DNA from: Sulfurimonas sp.
Lineage (GTDB): Bacteria; Campylobacterota; Campylobacteria; Campylobacterales; Sulfurimonadaceae
Assembly (NCBI RefSeq): GCF_023229025.1
Contig: NZ_JALOAA010000004.1
Span: 13,006-77,005 of the forward strand
Length of the DNA: 64,000 bases
Direction: 5' to 3'
Below are positions 52,009 to 62,062 of the stretch, one piece after another. The notes below the pieces were generated by a model, which ran no database searches, was not told where the DNA came from, and worked only from the letters and a program-made list of their open reading frames with translations. The stretch's first letter is position 1, and each line of letters opens with the position of its first letter. The position numbers and the translations under genes are program-made.

Positions 52009-53304
52009 TTACTTTTTTTCTAATATCTCTTTGACAACTTCTCTATCATCAAAAGGAAGTTTTTCATCGTAGATAATTTGAAAAGACTCATCTCCTTTTC
52101 CAAGAATTACTACTACTTCATCCTCTTGCTGCTCGTCAAGCGCCATCTGAATTGCTGCTCTTCTGTTTAGCTCAACGCTAGCAATAGTTCTATCTTCTAT
52201 ACCCTCTAAGATATCATCTACTATTGCTTGAGGGTCTTCATTTCTTGGGTTATCACTTGTTATGTAGAGCTTTTTTGCCAAGCTTGCAGCGACCTTTCCC
52301 ATAAGAGGTCTTTTACTTCTGTCTCTATCTCCGCCTGCTCCAAAAACAACCAAAAGCTCTTTCTCTTTTAGTGCGTTTAAAACCTGCTGTATGCCATCTG
52401 GCGTATGTGCAAAATCGACTATAACATTTGGCTCTTGGCTTACCTGCTCCATTCTGCCGCTTACTCCCGCAAAATTATCTACAACTTCGCAAACCTCTTC
52501 GAGCTTTTTACCGCTTAGTATATGAGTTGCTGCAATAGCTGCCATTAGGTTATAAAGATTAAAGAAACCATGAAGAGATGCAGTAAAAGGTACAACATCT
52601 TTGAAGTGCTGTATTATTCCGCTTGTTGCATTATTTAATGAGTATGCAATGAGTCTATATGTAGCACTGTTTTCTATGCCGTAAGTAAACGTATTTTTAA
52701 AATTAAACGATGCTTTTGGCTCATCTTTATTTATCAGTTTTTTGCCATCATCTTGAAAAAAGCTGTTTTTAACTGCTATGTATTCACCGATAGTTTTATG
52801 ATAATCTAGATGATCTTGCGTAATATTTGTTAAAATTTTAAGTTCAAAGTTTAAGCCCTCGACTCTTTTTTGAGCGATTGCATGCGAACTTACTTCCATA
52901 ATAAAAAATTCACAACCTGCCGTTACTGCCTGATAAATATGCATGTAAGTGTTTAAAACCGATGGCGTTGTTAAGCTTTTGCCCTCAACAAGTGCATCGT
53001 TCATAAAAAAACCGCGAGTTCCCTGCAAGGCGCATTTATGCCCTAAATCAAGCAAAAATGAGTAGATAGCACTTGCAGTTGTTGTCTTACCGTTTGTTCC
53101 GGTAATTCCGACAACTTTTATCTTATCTACTCCAAAAAGTTTAGCAATATCTTTTATGCTAATAATAGAGTGAGCACCTCTTTTTTTTGCATCTTCGAGA
53201 TATTTCTCGTTTTGAGCGGTCAGTACAAACGCCGTCTCCTTATCACACTCTTGTGAATTTTCGGTTATATACCTAAACTCCTCTTCGGGTAGTTCAATTT
53301 TCAA
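52009..53304 (-). CDS. murE: UDP-MurNAc-L-Ala-D-Glu:meso-DAP ligase
   Basis: MurE adds meso-diaminopimelate during cytosolic peptidoglycan precursor synthesis. It has the ATP loop VGITGTNGKTTTAS, the carbamylated-Lys and His region (EVSSHAIAQKRVEG), and DNPR (TSDNPRNED), the signature of DAP-specific enzymes. I start it at TTG 53304 (431 residues; KIELPEEEFRYITENSQ), 8-9 bases after AAAGGG. A longer frame to 53376 would overlap the upstream gene by 83 bases and add residues unlike the family. Confidence 0.94.
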   Translation of the reverse strand: MKIELPEEEFRYITENSQECDKETAFVLTAQNEKYLEDAKKRGAHSIISIKDIAKLFGVDKIKVVGITGTNGKTTTASAIYSFLLDLGHKCALQGTRGFFMNDALVEGKSLTTPSVLNTYMHIYQAVTAGCEFFIMEVSSHAIAQKRVEGLNFELKILTNITQDHLDYHKTIGEYIAVKNSFFQDDGKKLINKDEPKASFNFKNTFTYGIENSATYRLIAYSLNNATSGIIQHFKDVVPFTASLHGFFNLYNLMAAIAATHILSGKKLEEVCEVVDNFAGVSGRMEQVSQEPNVIVDFAHTPDGIQQVLNALKEKELLVVFGAGGDRDRSKRPLMGKVAASLAKKLYITSDNPRNEDPQAIVDDILEGIEDRTIASVELNRRAAIQMALDEQQEDEVVVILGKGDESFQIIYDEKLPFDDREVVKEILEKK

Positions 53305-53884
53305 CTTTTTTGCCCTTTGCCAGCTTCTTGAGTAGTTTTCTAAGTAGTGCGTCGCTTGGATAGACGCTAAGCGCATTCTCCAAATAGGTCAGTGCCATAT
53401 CCGCAAAGCCGTTTTCTATAAGGTTATCTAAGAAATCAACAAAATCCTCTTTTTGAGTAATAATTACCCTAGTTGAAAACATTATATTTTCAAACGTCTC
53501 TTTAAAGCTCTCTCCTGCATCTATCAATGCTTTGAAATCTTTATATAAAATCCCATCTTCAAACTCTATTCTATCGCGAATAGGCTGTGCAAAGACCTCA
53601 CTGAGCTTCTCCATTGAGCCATCCATATTTTGGAGAATCTCACTCATAATGATGTCTGCTTGCTCTTTGTCTTCCTCTTTTAATATCTCATAGTAATCAA
53701 AAAGTGCTTCAGCTCCACCCTCTCCACTTAGTGCCATTTCAGCAAGTATAACACCGTTATACGCCTCTTTTGAATTAGGAAAATTTTGTAGTACTGCAGC
53801 AAACTTCTCTAATGCATTCTTATAGTCTGACTTGGAGAAACTATCTTTAGCTTGTGATAATACTTTATATTTACTTATTGCCAT
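53294..53884 (-). CDS. TPR-like helical repeat protein, unrecognised
   Basis: The 196-residue acidic, all-helical protein has at least two TPR-like units (YKNALEKFAAVLQNFPNSKEAY at about 20-42, and MALTYLENALSVYPSDALL near 165-185). No signal peptide is present. It is probably a cytosolic scaffold; a specific partner is not evident. It overlaps murE by 11 bases and follows nfu in the same direction. Confidence 0.7.
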   Translation of the reverse strand: MAISKYKVLSQAKDSFSKSDYKNALEKFAAVLQNFPNSKEAYNGVILAEMALSGEGGAEALFDYYEILKEEDKEQADIIMSEILQNMDGSMEKLSEVFAQPIRDRIEFEDGILYKDFKALIDAGESFKETFENIMFSTRVIITQKEDFVDFLDNLIENGFADMALTYLENALSVYPSDALLRKLLKKLAKGKKVEN

Positions 53885-53903
53885 GTTCTCCTCCTTATAA
53901 TTT

Positions 53904-54179
53904 TTATAGCTTATCTATTTCGTCTTCCATACCTATAGGTACATTTATAGCTATTATTTCAGGGTGTATATCCATTTTAAGTTGTCTCTCTACGCCATAT
54001 TTCAATGTAGTGCCACTACTAGCACACCCCACGCAAGAGCCTTTTAACTGTATATAAACCTTTGAGTTTCTTACTGTTAGAAACTCTATATCACCACCGT
54101 CTAGTGCTAATGATGGACGAACCTTATCTATAACACTCTTTACCGGACCCATTAATTCTTCATCTGTAAATGGTATCAT
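53904..54179 (-). CDS. nfu: NifU C-terminal (Nfu) domain iron-sulfur scaffold/carrier
   Basis: The 91-residue protein starts at ATG 54179, with AAGGA five bases upstream. It is a stand-alone Nfu domain with SLALDGGDIEFL and the CVGC motif in GSCVGCASSGTTLKYGVE, which binds a [4Fe-4S] cluster at a dimer interface. It delivers clusters to apoproteins such as IspG. The full NifU/IscU and NifS genes are not in this window. Confidence 0.93.
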   Translation of the reverse strand: MIPFTDEELMGPVKSVIDKVRPSLALDGGDIEFLTVRNSKVYIQLKGSCVGCASSGTTLKYGVERQLKMDIHPEIIAINVPIGMEDEIDKL

Positions 54180-54250
54180 GACCATCCTTCATAGTTTATT
54201 ATTTACATAAGATATGCAAATAATGCTTAACAAGTGATAAAAGTTATCAT

Positions 54251-55483
54251 CTATTGTCTCAAAGAAAGAATTTCATGAACGTATGAAGGCTTTCTCATTC
54301 CGACTAGAATATAATCGACACTTTCTCTATTTATTAAAAAATTAATAGCGCACTCTTGAATTGAAGCATTACACTCTTTAAAAAACTCTTTTAGCTCTAC
54401 TCTTGTTCTTTTTGAGCACTCATAAGCAACCATTTTTCTGTACTCGGTAAGAAATATTTCTATTAAATTGAGTATTGCTTGAGTATCACTCTCTTTGGTT
54501 TTCTCTAAAGTTTTTTTCATATGAGGTACTATCTGCGAAAACAAAAAAAGATCATAATCCCCAATCCATCCGAATTTGTGTCTGCTTGCATCTAGTTGCT
54601 CTAAAAGGTTATATAGTGGCTTTAAAGCCATATTTTCACAAACTTCCATAAGCTCATTTAAGCAGTTATAGTAATCTTTACTCTCATCATAATCAGCTAG
54701 TCTATACATCAAATTGTTATATTTTGCATTGAGCGGTCTATTTGCTAAAACTCTTAAGCCACTCTCTTTTGCCCATGAAGCGCACTTTAGCCCCTCTTGT
54801 TCTAACATATTTATCGGAAGCTCTATTGTTGTAAAGCTATGAGTGTTGTTTCCTACTATCATCGCAGCATTATATGCTAGTGCCGTCAAATCCTCATAAG
54901 GCAAAAACTCATCGCTTGATTGTGGTACGGAAAAGCTATTAGAGCTTATGCCGTATGAGCCAATCCTTCCACTTTTAACTTCCTCTTCAAGACCCACAAA
55001 AGCTTCTTGCAATCTTCTATACATCTCATCTAATCTCTCATCCTTAGAGATGCCCCTGTTAATTGCATCTAGCAAGTAGTACTCCGGATTATGAATTAGA
55101 TAACAATCAAGCCTCTTCATCTCTAATCTATCTAAAGAGGCGCTTAGCTGCTCATGCATAAAAGATTTTGCTATAGAGTGGTAACAGTTATCACTATACT
55201 TTACTACCTCGTCTTCATTTTGGATTATTGAAGGATTCTCTTTATAGTTTAGTAGATTTGTTCCTTGAAGATACCCAAATTTACTCACTATCTCTATTTC
55301 ATCTCTCTTGTTTTCATCAAACTCTCTAAAAGCAAGAGCAATAGCGCGCTCAGCTCCACCGTCCATGTAGTTGGGGGATGTGTCTATCATAGTTATACCG
55401 GCTTTTATCGCTTCTTTTAATGCCGTAATGTGCTCTAAATTTATATCGCTTATTCTATAAGTTCCAAATGCGAAATTACTCAT
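54251..55483 (-). CDS. Aldo/keto reductase family oxidoreductase
   Basis: This is a cytosolic NAD(P)H-dependent carbonyl reductase-like protein. It has the AKR catalytic features TMIDTSPNYMDGGAE (Asp/Tyr), SKFGY (Lys) and CYLIHNPEYYL (His), and YGISSNSF further on. At 410 residues it is longer than typical AKRs (about 320). An extra helical segment at about 255-370 (DYDESKDYYNCLNELMEV...) separates the barrel from the C-terminal VDYILVGMRKPSYV. The substrate is unknown. The 190-base upstream gap holds the rplQ terminator and no gene. Confidence 0.85.
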   Translation of the reverse strand: MSNFAFGTYRISDINLEHITALKEAIKAGITMIDTSPNYMDGGAERAIALAFREFDENKRDEIEIVSKFGYLQGTNLLNYKENPSIIQNEDEVVKYSDNCYHSIAKSFMHEQLSASLDRLEMKRLDCYLIHNPEYYLLDAINRGISKDERLDEMYRRLQEAFVGLEEEVKSGRIGSYGISSNSFSVPQSSDEFLPYEDLTALAYNAAMIVGNNTHSFTTIELPINMLEQEGLKCASWAKESGLRVLANRPLNAKYNNLMYRLADYDESKDYYNCLNELMEVCENMALKPLYNLLEQLDASRHKFGWIGDYDLFLFSQIVPHMKKTLEKTKESDTQAILNLIEIFLTEYRKMVAYECSKRTRVELKEFFKECNASIQECAINFLINRESVDYILVGMRKPSYVHEILSLRQ

Positions 55484-55618
55484 AATGTCTCACTTTTTGT
55501 TAAAGTATTTTAGAATTGGGAAGTTTCATCAAGTAAATGAAAAGTTTTAAAAGCGCAGTTCTTTTGTATGTAGATTTAATGCTGAGTTAGCCCCAATATT
55601 ATAAAAAGAGATAAAGCA

Positions 55619-55652
55619 AAAGAGATATTTTATATGAATGAAATATCTCTTT
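55619..55652 (-). terminator. Terminator of the alpha operon (after rplQ)
   Basis: AAAGAGATATTT and AAATATCTCTTT form a 12-bp stem with a 10-base loop, 22 bases after the rplQ stop, followed on the minus strand by a T-rich stretch. Confidence 0.7.
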
Positions 55653-55674
55653 GTAAACTCTTTTTGTCTATTAG

Positions 55675-56025
55675 TTATACAAGCTCTATAAATGCCATAG
55701 TAGTAGCATCACCGCGACGAATACGAGTTCTAGTAATTCTAGTGTATCCTCCTGCACGATCAACATACTTAGGTGCTATCTCATTTACTAAAGTCTTAGT
55801 TGCTTCTTTACTTTGAAGCGCCGCAAATACTGCTTTATGAGCATTATTATCATTGCTACGAGCAATTGTAATAAGTTTTTCAACATAAGAACGTAGTTCT
55901 TTTGCTTTCATGACAGTAGTCTCAATTTTACCATGTTCAATTAACGAAATACTAAGGTTTTTAAGTAAAGCAGCACGGTGTGCACTTGTACGACCTAGCT
56001 TACGATATCCATGACGATGTCTCAT
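55675..56025 (-). CDS. rplQ: 50S ribosomal protein L17
   Basis: The 116-residue protein starts [17 protein letters not shown] and contains EKLITIAR and [18 protein letters not shown], all family hallmarks. It lines the exit tunnel region of the large subunit. It is the last gene of the alpha operon, after rpoA. Confidence 0.98.
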   Translation of the reverse strand: MRHRHGYRKLGRTSAHRAALLKNLSISLIEHGKIETTVMKAKELRSYVEKLITIARSNDNNAHKAVFAALQSKEATKTLVNEIAPKYVDRAGGYTRITRTRIRRGDATTMAFIELV

Positions 56026-56048
56026 CTATAATTCCTCTTTTTACAAGC

Positions 56049-57041
56049 TTATGAAGCTTCTATTTTCTTTTTTAGTCCACTTACAATCTCATCTGAGAGA
56101 TCACTGCCGACTTCATATCCAAACTCTTGAAGTTTTTCAACAATCTCATCATATGACTTTTTACCTAGGTTTTTAACATTTTTAAGATCATTTATACTCA
56201 TCAATGCTATTTCACCTATAAGTTTAATATTTGAGCGATCAAGACAGTTAAAACTTCTAGCACTCAAACCTAAGTTATCAATATGCATGGTCAGTTTCTT
56301 TAAGTCAGGACTCTCTTCAGATCTCTCAATTGTAGTAGGAGACTTAACGCTTATTTCACTGTTAAATACAGCTAGTTGAGCATACATAACTTCAAGAGAG
56401 TTTCTAAACGCATCTAATGGAGAAATTTGTCCATCGGTTCTTATGTTTATAATCACTCTCTCAAAGTTAGGGTTATCTTCTACTAGTACGTTTTCGATTT
56501 TATATGTTGCGCTACGAACAGGAGTAAAATAAGCATCTAAAGCTATATATCCCTCTTCTAGTCCATCATGAGTATCCTCACTAGCAATATAACCGATACC
56601 TTGCGCTATTTTAATTTTAAAGTTAAGTACAGAGTCTTCATTTAGTGTTGCTAAATGAGCCTCCGGTGTTACCACTTCAACTTCGCTATTTGAAAGGTCG
56701 CCGCCTTTAATAGTACAAGGACCCGCAAAGCTGTAATTGACTTCTGCCTCTGTAGCATCATCAAGTAGCTTAAATCGAATCTCTTTTAAGTTTAAAATAA
56801 AATCTGAAATATCCTCAAGCATACCACGCACTGAATCAAACTCATGCTTAGCACCTTCAATTTTTATAGCTACCGGTGCATAACCGACTGAGCTACTTAA
56901 CAAAAATCGGCGAAGTGGATGAGCTAAAGAGATAGCATAGCCGGTCTCAAAAGGATACGCCATTATATTAGCTTCATTCTCACTAATCTGCTCTACCTCA
57001 AACTCTTGAGGAGCAAGTGGAGTAGTTTTAATCTTTTTCAT
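56049..57041 (-). CDS. rpoA: DNA-directed RNA polymerase subunit alpha
   Basis: Alpha dimerises to nucleate polymerase assembly. The 330-residue protein has the N-terminal domain ([27 protein letters not shown], read in part, with [14 protein letters not shown]) and a C-terminal domain ([22 protein letters not shown], then [15 protein letters not shown]) that contacts UP elements and activators. It lies between rpsD and rplQ. Confidence 0.98.
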   Translation of the reverse strand: MKKIKTTPLAPQEFEVEQISENEANIMAYPFETGYAISLAHPLRRFLLSSSVGYAPVAIKIEGAKHEFDSVRGMLEDISDFILNLKEIRFKLLDDATEAEVNYSFAGPCTIKGGDLSNSEVEVVTPEAHLATLNEDSVLNFKIKIAQGIGYIASEDTHDGLEEGYIALDAYFTPVRSATYKIENVLVEDNPNFERVIINIRTDGQISPLDAFRNSLEVMYAQLAVFNSEISVKSPTTIERSEESPDLKKLTMHIDNLGLSARSFNCLDRSNIKLIGEIALMSINDLKNVKNLGKKSYDEIVEKLQEFGYEVGSDLSDEIVSGLKKKIEAS

Positions 57042-57069
57042 GTCTCTTACGCCTTTTATATTTTAACTA

Positions 57070-57696
57070 TTATTTTGAGTAAAGCTCAACGATTAAACGC
57101 TCTTCTACAGGAATAACAACCTCTTCACGCTCTGGTAAGCGAGTAAATATGCCGAATTTTTTATCAGCATCAATATCAACCCATGGAGCTAATCCAGTTT
57201 GATTTGTAAGCTCAATAGCACGATTAATTTGAGCATTATTCTTGCTACTTTCACGAATCTCTATTTTTTGACCCGGCTTAACACGGTATGAAGGGATGTC
57301 TAATTTTGCGCCATCAACTAAAAGGTGACCATGCGTAACAAGCTGGCGAGCAAAACGACGAGTTGAAGCAAATCCCATACGATAAACTACGTTATCTAAT
57401 CTTTGCTCAATTAAAGTAACAAGGTTTGTACCTGTATTACCCTCTCTTCTCTTTGCTTCAACGAATAGTGCACGGAACTGCTTCTCAGATACGCCATACA
57501 TGAATTTTGCTTTTTGCTTCTCATTTAGTTGTAAACCGTATTCAGATACTTTTTTACGACGTTGACCATGTTGACCTGGAGCATATGGGCGTTTCTCTAA
57601 AGCAGATTTACCTGCTAAGCGACGCTCTCCTTTTAGGTTAAGGCTAACTCCAAATCTTCTCTCGATTTTTTCTACTGGACCTCTATATCTTGCCAT
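57070..57696 (-). CDS. rpsD: 30S ribosomal protein S4
   Basis: This is a primary 16S rRNA binder of 208 residues. It has [31 protein letters not shown] and the S4 domain ([21 protein letters not shown], then HGHLLVDG). In many bacteria S4 represses the alpha operon. The N-terminus lacks the zinc-binding cysteines found in some S4 forms. It follows rpsK. Confidence 0.98.
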   Translation of the reverse strand: MARYRGPVEKIERRFGVSLNLKGERRLAGKSALEKRPYAPGQHGQRRKKVSEYGLQLNEKQKAKFMYGVSEKQFRALFVEAKRREGNTGTNLVTLIEQRLDNVVYRMGFASTRRFARQLVTHGHLLVDGAKLDIPSYRVKPGQKIEIRESSKNNAQINRAIELTNQTGLAPWVDIDADKKFGIFTRLPEREEVVIPVEERLIVELYSK

Positions 57697-57710
57697 CTAG
57701 TCAATCTCCC

Positions 57711-58103
57711 TTATACTCTACGACGCTTAGGCGCGCGGCAACCATTGTGTGGTAGTGGTGTAACATCTTTCATAAATGTAACACGAATACCTTCAATACC
57801 ACCAACTGCTTTTGTAGCAGTTTCACGACCTGAACCAGGACCTTGAACTTTAATACCAAGCTCTTTGATTCCATGAATTTGAGCTTTTGCTACTGCATCT
57901 TCAACAGCTGCTTGAGCTGCAAATGGAGTAGATTTTTTGCTACCTTTAAAACCAAGACTACCGGCAGAAGACCAAGCAACCATGTTGCCCATCTCATCCG
58001 TAATAGTTACAAGAGTATTGTTAAATGATGCAGAGATATGACATATACCACGTGCAATATTTTTCTTTACTACTTTTTTTCTAACAGCTTTTCTTTTTGC
58101 CAT
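57711..58103 (-). CDS. rpsK: 30S ribosomal protein S11
   Basis: The 130-residue protein of the 30S platform has [18 protein letters not shown] and [13 protein letters not shown] (here [11 protein letters not shown]) and [18 protein letters not shown] blocks. It is encoded 10 bases after rpsM. Confidence 0.98.
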   Translation of the reverse strand: MAKRKAVRKKVVKKNIARGICHISASFNNTLVTITDEMGNMVAWSSAGSLGFKGSKKSTPFAAQAAVEDAVAKAQIHGIKELGIKVQGPGSGRETATKAVGGIEGIRVTFMKDVTPLPHNGCRAPKRRRV

Positions 58104-58113
58104 CTATTAATCC

Positions 58114-58476
58114 TTATGCTGCGCCGACAGTTTTGCGTTTACCCTTACGAGTACGCGCATTTGTCTTAGTTTTTTGACCACGACATGGAAGACCACGACG
58201 ATGACGAAGCCCTCTATATGAACCTAAGTCCATAAGTGCTTTAATGTCCATTGCAACTTGTTTACGAAGATCACCTTCAACAATATGACTTGCGCGAATC
58301 TCTTTTGTAATCGCTGCTACATCATCTTCACTTAGTTCGTAAACTCTTTTATTGTAGTCTATACCTGTCGCATCTAAAATCTTGCGAGAAGCATGAAGAC
58401 CAATGCCATACACGTATGTTAGGCCATACTCAATTCTTTTCTTTTTAGGTAAATCAACACCAGAAATACGAGCCAT
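58114..58476 (-). CDS. rpsM: 30S ribosomal protein S13
   Basis: The 120-residue head protein contacts the P-site tRNA and the 50S subunit. It starts [21 protein letters not shown] and has [17 protein letters not shown] and TNARTRKG. It follows rpmJ by 2 bases. Confidence 0.98.
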   Translation of the reverse strand: MARISGVDLPKKKRIEYGLTYVYGIGLHASRKILDATGIDYNKRVYELSEDDVAAITKEIRASHIVEGDLRKQVAMDIKALMDLGSYRGLRHRRGLPCRGQKTKTNARTRKGKRKTVGAA

Positions 58477-58478
58477 GA

Positions 58479-58592
58479 TTATCCTTGTCTCTGTTTATGT
58501 TTTTTAACTTTGCAGATTACTCTAACAATGCCTCTTCTTTTGACAACCTTGCAGTCATCACACATCTTCTTAACTGAAGCTCTTACTTTCAT
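58479..58592 (-). CDS. rpmJ: 50S ribosomal protein L36
   Basis: The 37-residue protein ([20 protein letters not shown]...) is the zinc-binding form with CDDC, a third Cys (VICKV) and His. It is the first gene of the alpha operon here. infA, often just upstream, is not present in the preceding 290 bases. Confidence 0.97.
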   Translation of the reverse strand: MKVRASVKKMCDDCKVVKRRGIVRVICKVKKHKQRQG

Positions 58593-58620
58593 CGAAAGTC
58601 CTTATACTATATTTATCTTA

Positions 58621-58666
58621 CCAAAAGCTACGCCAACGGCGAGAGGAGCAAGCCTCTTATAAGCTT
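58621..58666 (-). repeat. Possible degenerate bipartite repeat (copy C) / structured rpmJ leader
   Basis: On the transcript, AAGCT pairs with AGCTT as an outer stem enclosing AGAGG, CTTGCT, CCTCT and CGCC, GTT, GGCG, which would make a three-way junction. The TGGCGTAGC end resembles the TAGCGTAGC core of the repeats at 15184, 25146 and 35133. Membership in that family is uncertain. It begins about 29 bases upstream of rpmJ. Confidence 0.35.
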
Positions 58667-58800
58667 CACTATTTGCCTTTACGCCAATCTTTACTGCATT
58701 TAGGCAAGCATCTCTGTTTGCATGCCAATACTTTTATCTATATATCACTATATAGGTAAAAATACTCTAGCTTAATGTCAAAACAGCAAAGTGGATGTGG

Positions 58801-58806
58801 ATTATA
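58801..58806 (-). promoter_or_regulatory. -10 element for the alpha operon
   Basis: TATAAT preceded by GTG on the minus strand lies about 210 bases upstream of rpmJ, giving a long structured leader. This would place the operon start in the gap between the zinc-ribbon gene and rpmJ. Confidence 0.4.
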
Positions 58807-58884
58807 CACAAATAAATGTAAAAGATTTATTAAAGCACTATGTTTTATATAAGATTATCTGCTTTTACTCTTTTTTGTCACAGC

Positions 58885-59229
58885 CTAATCCCACAAAACA
58901 CTTACCCCATACTCATAATTTAAGACTATATGCTTGTTGTAGTGGATTTTTTTGCCATACTTTTTGCTCAGAAGCTCCACCTCAATAGTTTCATTCTCTA
59001 AAAGAGAGCGCACCTCCTTATATGTAAGCCACTTTCCATATTTTGCAAGTGAGTTCTGCCAGATACGAAAGTCACAAGAGGCATCCTCTCTTAGCTCAAA
59101 GAGCTCCCCATCCTCTGTTTTCCAGTTTGCATTTGAACATGCATAAAGTTTGACCTTTTTTCCGCGCACCTCTTTGTCACGCACTTCAACGGAACCGTCT
59201 TCGCAATATGGACATTTCCCCAAAATCAT
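58885..59229 (-). CDS. Zinc-ribbon protein, topoisomerase-type C4 finger
   Basis: The 114-residue protein starts MILGKCPYCEDGSVEVRD, with a CPYC pair, then YACSN and a further Cys (DASCDFRIW). This is the arrangement of a topoisomerase I C-terminal C4 zinc finger. The rest is basic and aromatic with no known domain (LAKYGKWLTYKEVRSLLENE). No topoisomerase core is adjacent. It may bind nucleic acid. The function is not assigned. Confidence 0.7.
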   Translation of the reverse strand: MILGKCPYCEDGSVEVRDKEVRGKKVKLYACSNANWKTEDGELFELREDASCDFRIWQNSLAKYGKWLTYKEVRSLLENETIEVELLSKKYGKKIHYNKHIVLNYEYGVSVLWD

Positions 59230-59301
59230 TCTATACCTTTTTTTAATGCCATCCTACTAAAAAAGAGATGTGTTATAAAATAATATTTCAAAATGCAATA
59301 T

Positions 59302-59967
59302 TTATTTTACAATTTTATAAATCACTAAAATTAAAAACCATGCCAAAATCATTGTAATTGCAGTATGACTTATGTAATGATGCCCCATTAGCATCTTATA
59401 TAATCCCATACTCCAGCCTATTGTAATCGCCGTAACAAGGGCTATATATCTATTTTTTTGCTCCTTAAAAAGAAAGAACAGCGACATAAGAGCAAAACCG
59501 CCGCTTGCATGACCGGCAGGATAACACTTGAATTTTTTTATAATCTCTTGCGGTATACTCTCAAGCACCCTTATGTATGGGTACTCTCCGCCGAAATGTT
59601 GAGAATCACATGGGCAAGGTACATTTGTAACTGATTTTAAAATTCCAATGACAAGTGGAATAACAACAATACTAAGCCAGACTATAAGCAAGCCTCTTCT
59701 ATACTCTTTTAATGCCTGTACAGAATCTCTAAAGGAGTATAGATACAAAAATAGAATTAAAACTTCAAAAACTATAATTGCCTTTTTTATACCCGTATAA
59801 AAAAGCATATCTAATAAGCTTCCGCTTTGATGGTTCAAGAGCCACTTTTTTGTTGCTGTGTCATAAAAATAGTTTTGAACAAATATATCGATATTTGTAA
59901 ATTCAAAAAGAAAAAACAGAGAAAAAAGGCAAAAAATCGTAACTGTGATTTGCCTATTGAGTCTCAT
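59302..59967 (-). CDS. PAP2-family membrane phosphatase
   Basis: The 221-residue protein has five or six membrane helices. The PAP2 motifs are partly visible: KSVTNVPCPCD, PAGHASGGFAL (C2 PSGH variant) and MGHHYISHT (C3). Related Campylobacterota and Helicobacter enzymes dephosphorylate lipid A (LpxE/LpxF) or undecaprenyl and phosphatidylglycerol phosphates. Its gene overlaps the LtaS-type transferase by 14 bases, so a shared role in envelope-lipid modification is likely. Lipid A 1- or 4'-phosphatase is a plausible but unproven choice. Confidence 0.8.
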   Translation of the reverse strand: MRLNRQITVTIFCLFSLFFLFEFTNIDIFVQNYFYDTATKKWLLNHQSGSLLDMLFYTGIKKAIIVFEVLILFLYLYSFRDSVQALKEYRRGLLIVWLSIVVIPLVIGILKSVTNVPCPCDSQHFGGEYPYIRVLESIPQEIIKKFKCYPAGHASGGFALMSLFFLFKEQKNRYIALVTAITIGWSMGLYKMLMGHHYISHTAITMILAWFLILVIYKIVK

Positions 59968-61879
59968 ATCTATCTAGTCCTTTTTTATGAATAGTACTCG
60001 CCCCCTGATAATAACTGATAGCCTCTGCTTTTAAAGGTTCATATATCTTTGTCTCTTTATACTTTGTGTCATATATATTTTGTTCAACAACTTCATAACT
60101 TTTAATCTTTTTTGTAGGAGACAGTACCAGAAGCTTATTCTCTTTATAAAGACCAAGCTTTTGGTAAGTACCGATCAGCGCACGCTCTTTAAATGACGGG
60201 CTTAAAATATCACTGCCGTAAAACTTGCTTTTATATGACCAGTTCAACATACTAAAAATGGTTGGCATAATATCTATTTGGCTAGAGACCTTATCAATGA
60301 CTCGAGGTTTTAATATTTCAGGCGCATATATGATTAGCGGAATATGATATTTGTCAAGAGGCACCTCTGTTTTACCCGCACTTGTGGAGCAGTGGTCTGC
60401 AACAATTACAAAAACAGTATTTTTAAACCAAGGTTTCTCTTTGGCCTTTTTTATAAACTCTCCGATTGCATAATCCGTATATTTAACGGCTCCTTCTCTT
60501 CCCGTATGTGAAGGTATGTCTATTCGCCCCTCCGGGTAATCATATGGTCTGTGGTTTGAGGTAGTCATTACAAAACTCATAAAAGGTTTGTGTGCTTTGT
60601 AGGAGAGGTCAGCCTCTTTTAAACTCTTATTGAGCAAATCCTCATCGCAAACTCCCCATACAGTATGAAAAGTGTCCTCTTCATCGCTAAAGTCTGTTCT
60701 ATCTACAATATCAAATCCATTATTTGAAAAAAACTCGTTCATATTGTCAAAGTAGCCATGTCCGCCATATATAAATTTTGTTTCGTACCCTTTATTTTTA
60801 AAAATAAATCCGCTTGAGTACATGTTGTGATTATCTGGTCGCTTAACAATTGAGCGCCCCGGTGTAGGCGGTACAGAGAGGGTAATTGCTTCCATCCCTC
60901 GGACTGTTCGCGTTCCTGTTGCATAAAAATTGTTAAAAAAGAGACTCTCTTTTGCAAGAGAATCCAGATTTGGTGTCAGCTCTTTCTCTCCGCCGAGTGA
61001 CTGAAGGAATTTTCCGCTAAGACTCTCAACAACAATCATCACTACATTGTAATCCTTCTCTTCACCTGACTTGACTATCTCTCTTGTTATATCATTTGAG
61101 TTTAAAAATATAGAGCCATCTCTATCAACACTCTTTTTTAGGTTTGAAAAAACACTCTCCTGTTTGTCTGTTATATAAAAAGTATCATAATCAAGGCTAT
61201 TATTTCTAAATGCCGCAAAAAGAGAGTAGAGACCTGATTTGGCAAGTTCGTTGCTGTATTGATTCTTGGATATTTTTGAAAAATCATCAGTGACGGAAGC
61301 AAAGGAGACAATAGGGATTAAAAGATAGATAAATGCAGGTCTTAGGCGCTGCTTGATACTACTTTTGGTATTTAAGATATTTTCAATATAACCGAGTTTG
61401 AAAAGTATATAAAAAATTACTCCTGCAATAGCGGCTATTACACTAAGAAGTACGTCCATAGGATATGACTCACGTATATTTCCTATTACTTCTTTCGTAT
61501 AAACCAGATAATCTACTGCGATAAAATTAAATCTAACGCTAAATTCATCCCAAAAAAACCATTCGCTAAATGCCAAAAAAACTGCTCCAAAAAGCAGCAT
61601 ATATGTAAAGATATAAGCGGCATAGCGATGAATAGTGTGACTAAAAAACTTTTGCGGCATAAAAAAGAGATAAAGAACAAAAGGGATAACCAGATAACCG
61701 GCACTCACAAAATCATAAAATGCTCCGATTAGATATATTTTTGCCATCTCTACAAAAGAGAGTTCGATTATATCGATAGATTTAACCAGGAGCACCGTTC
61801 TTGTAATCGCTGAAATAAGTAAAAAAAACCAAAAAACCAAATTTATAAAACTATATCTGTTTGTCATATTTTCTTTCAT
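59954..61879 (-). CDS. LTA synthase-type (sulfatase-fold) phosphoglycerol/phosphoethanolamine transferase
   Basis: I start the protein at ATG 61879 (MKENMTNRYSF, 641 residues), since AAGGA lies 8 bases upstream. It has five N-terminal membrane helices (about 10-190), then a periplasmic alkaline-phosphatase-like domain with the metal-binding Glu in VVMIVVESLSGKF, the probable nucleophile Thr in YATGTRTVRGMEA, and VIVADHCS. Such enzymes move a phosphoglycerol or phosphoethanolamine head group from a phospholipid to an envelope acceptor and release diacylglycerol. A divergent dgkA and a PAP2 gene fit that chemistry. The acceptor is unknown; it may be osmoregulated glucan, lipid A or a glycan. 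Confidence 0.85.
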   Translation of the reverse strand: MKENMTNRYSFINLVFWFFLLISAITRTVLLVKSIDIIELSFVEMAKIYLIGAFYDFVSAGYLVIPFVLYLFFMPQKFFSHTIHRYAAYIFTYMLLFGAVFLAFSEWFFWDEFSVRFNFIAVDYLVYTKEVIGNIRESYPMDVLLSVIAAIAGVIFYILFKLGYIENILNTKSSIKQRLRPAFIYLLIPIVSFASVTDDFSKISKNQYSNELAKSGLYSLFAAFRNNSLDYDTFYITDKQESVFSNLKKSVDRDGSIFLNSNDITREIVKSGEEKDYNVVMIVVESLSGKFLQSLGGEKELTPNLDSLAKESLFFNNFYATGTRTVRGMEAITLSVPPTPGRSIVKRPDNHNMYSSGFIFKNKGYETKFIYGGHGYFDNMNEFFSNNGFDIVDRTDFSDEEDTFHTVWGVCDEDLLNKSLKEADLSYKAHKPFMSFVMTTSNHRPYDYPEGRIDIPSHTGREGAVKYTDYAIGEFIKKAKEKPWFKNTVFVIVADHCSTSAGKTEVPLDKYHIPLIIYAPEILKPRVIDKVSSQIDIMPTIFSMLNWSYKSKFYGSDILSPSFKERALIGTYQKLGLYKENKLLVLSPTKKIKSYEVVEQNIYDTKYKETKIYEPLKAEAISYYQGASTIHKKGLDRYETQ

Positions 61880-62062
61880 ATGCAATATCCTTAAATAGAA
61901 AAATTGCAAAATATTAAATAAAAGATATGAAGCAGCAATGAAATTTAAATGAAGTTTTTTTCATCAACAGTATGAACGAATTGTCATCTTGTGTTCATAT
62001 TGTTTTAATAAAATGAGTCTATTGTTTCATTGAAAACAGGCTCTATATAGATAGGAGAAAAT

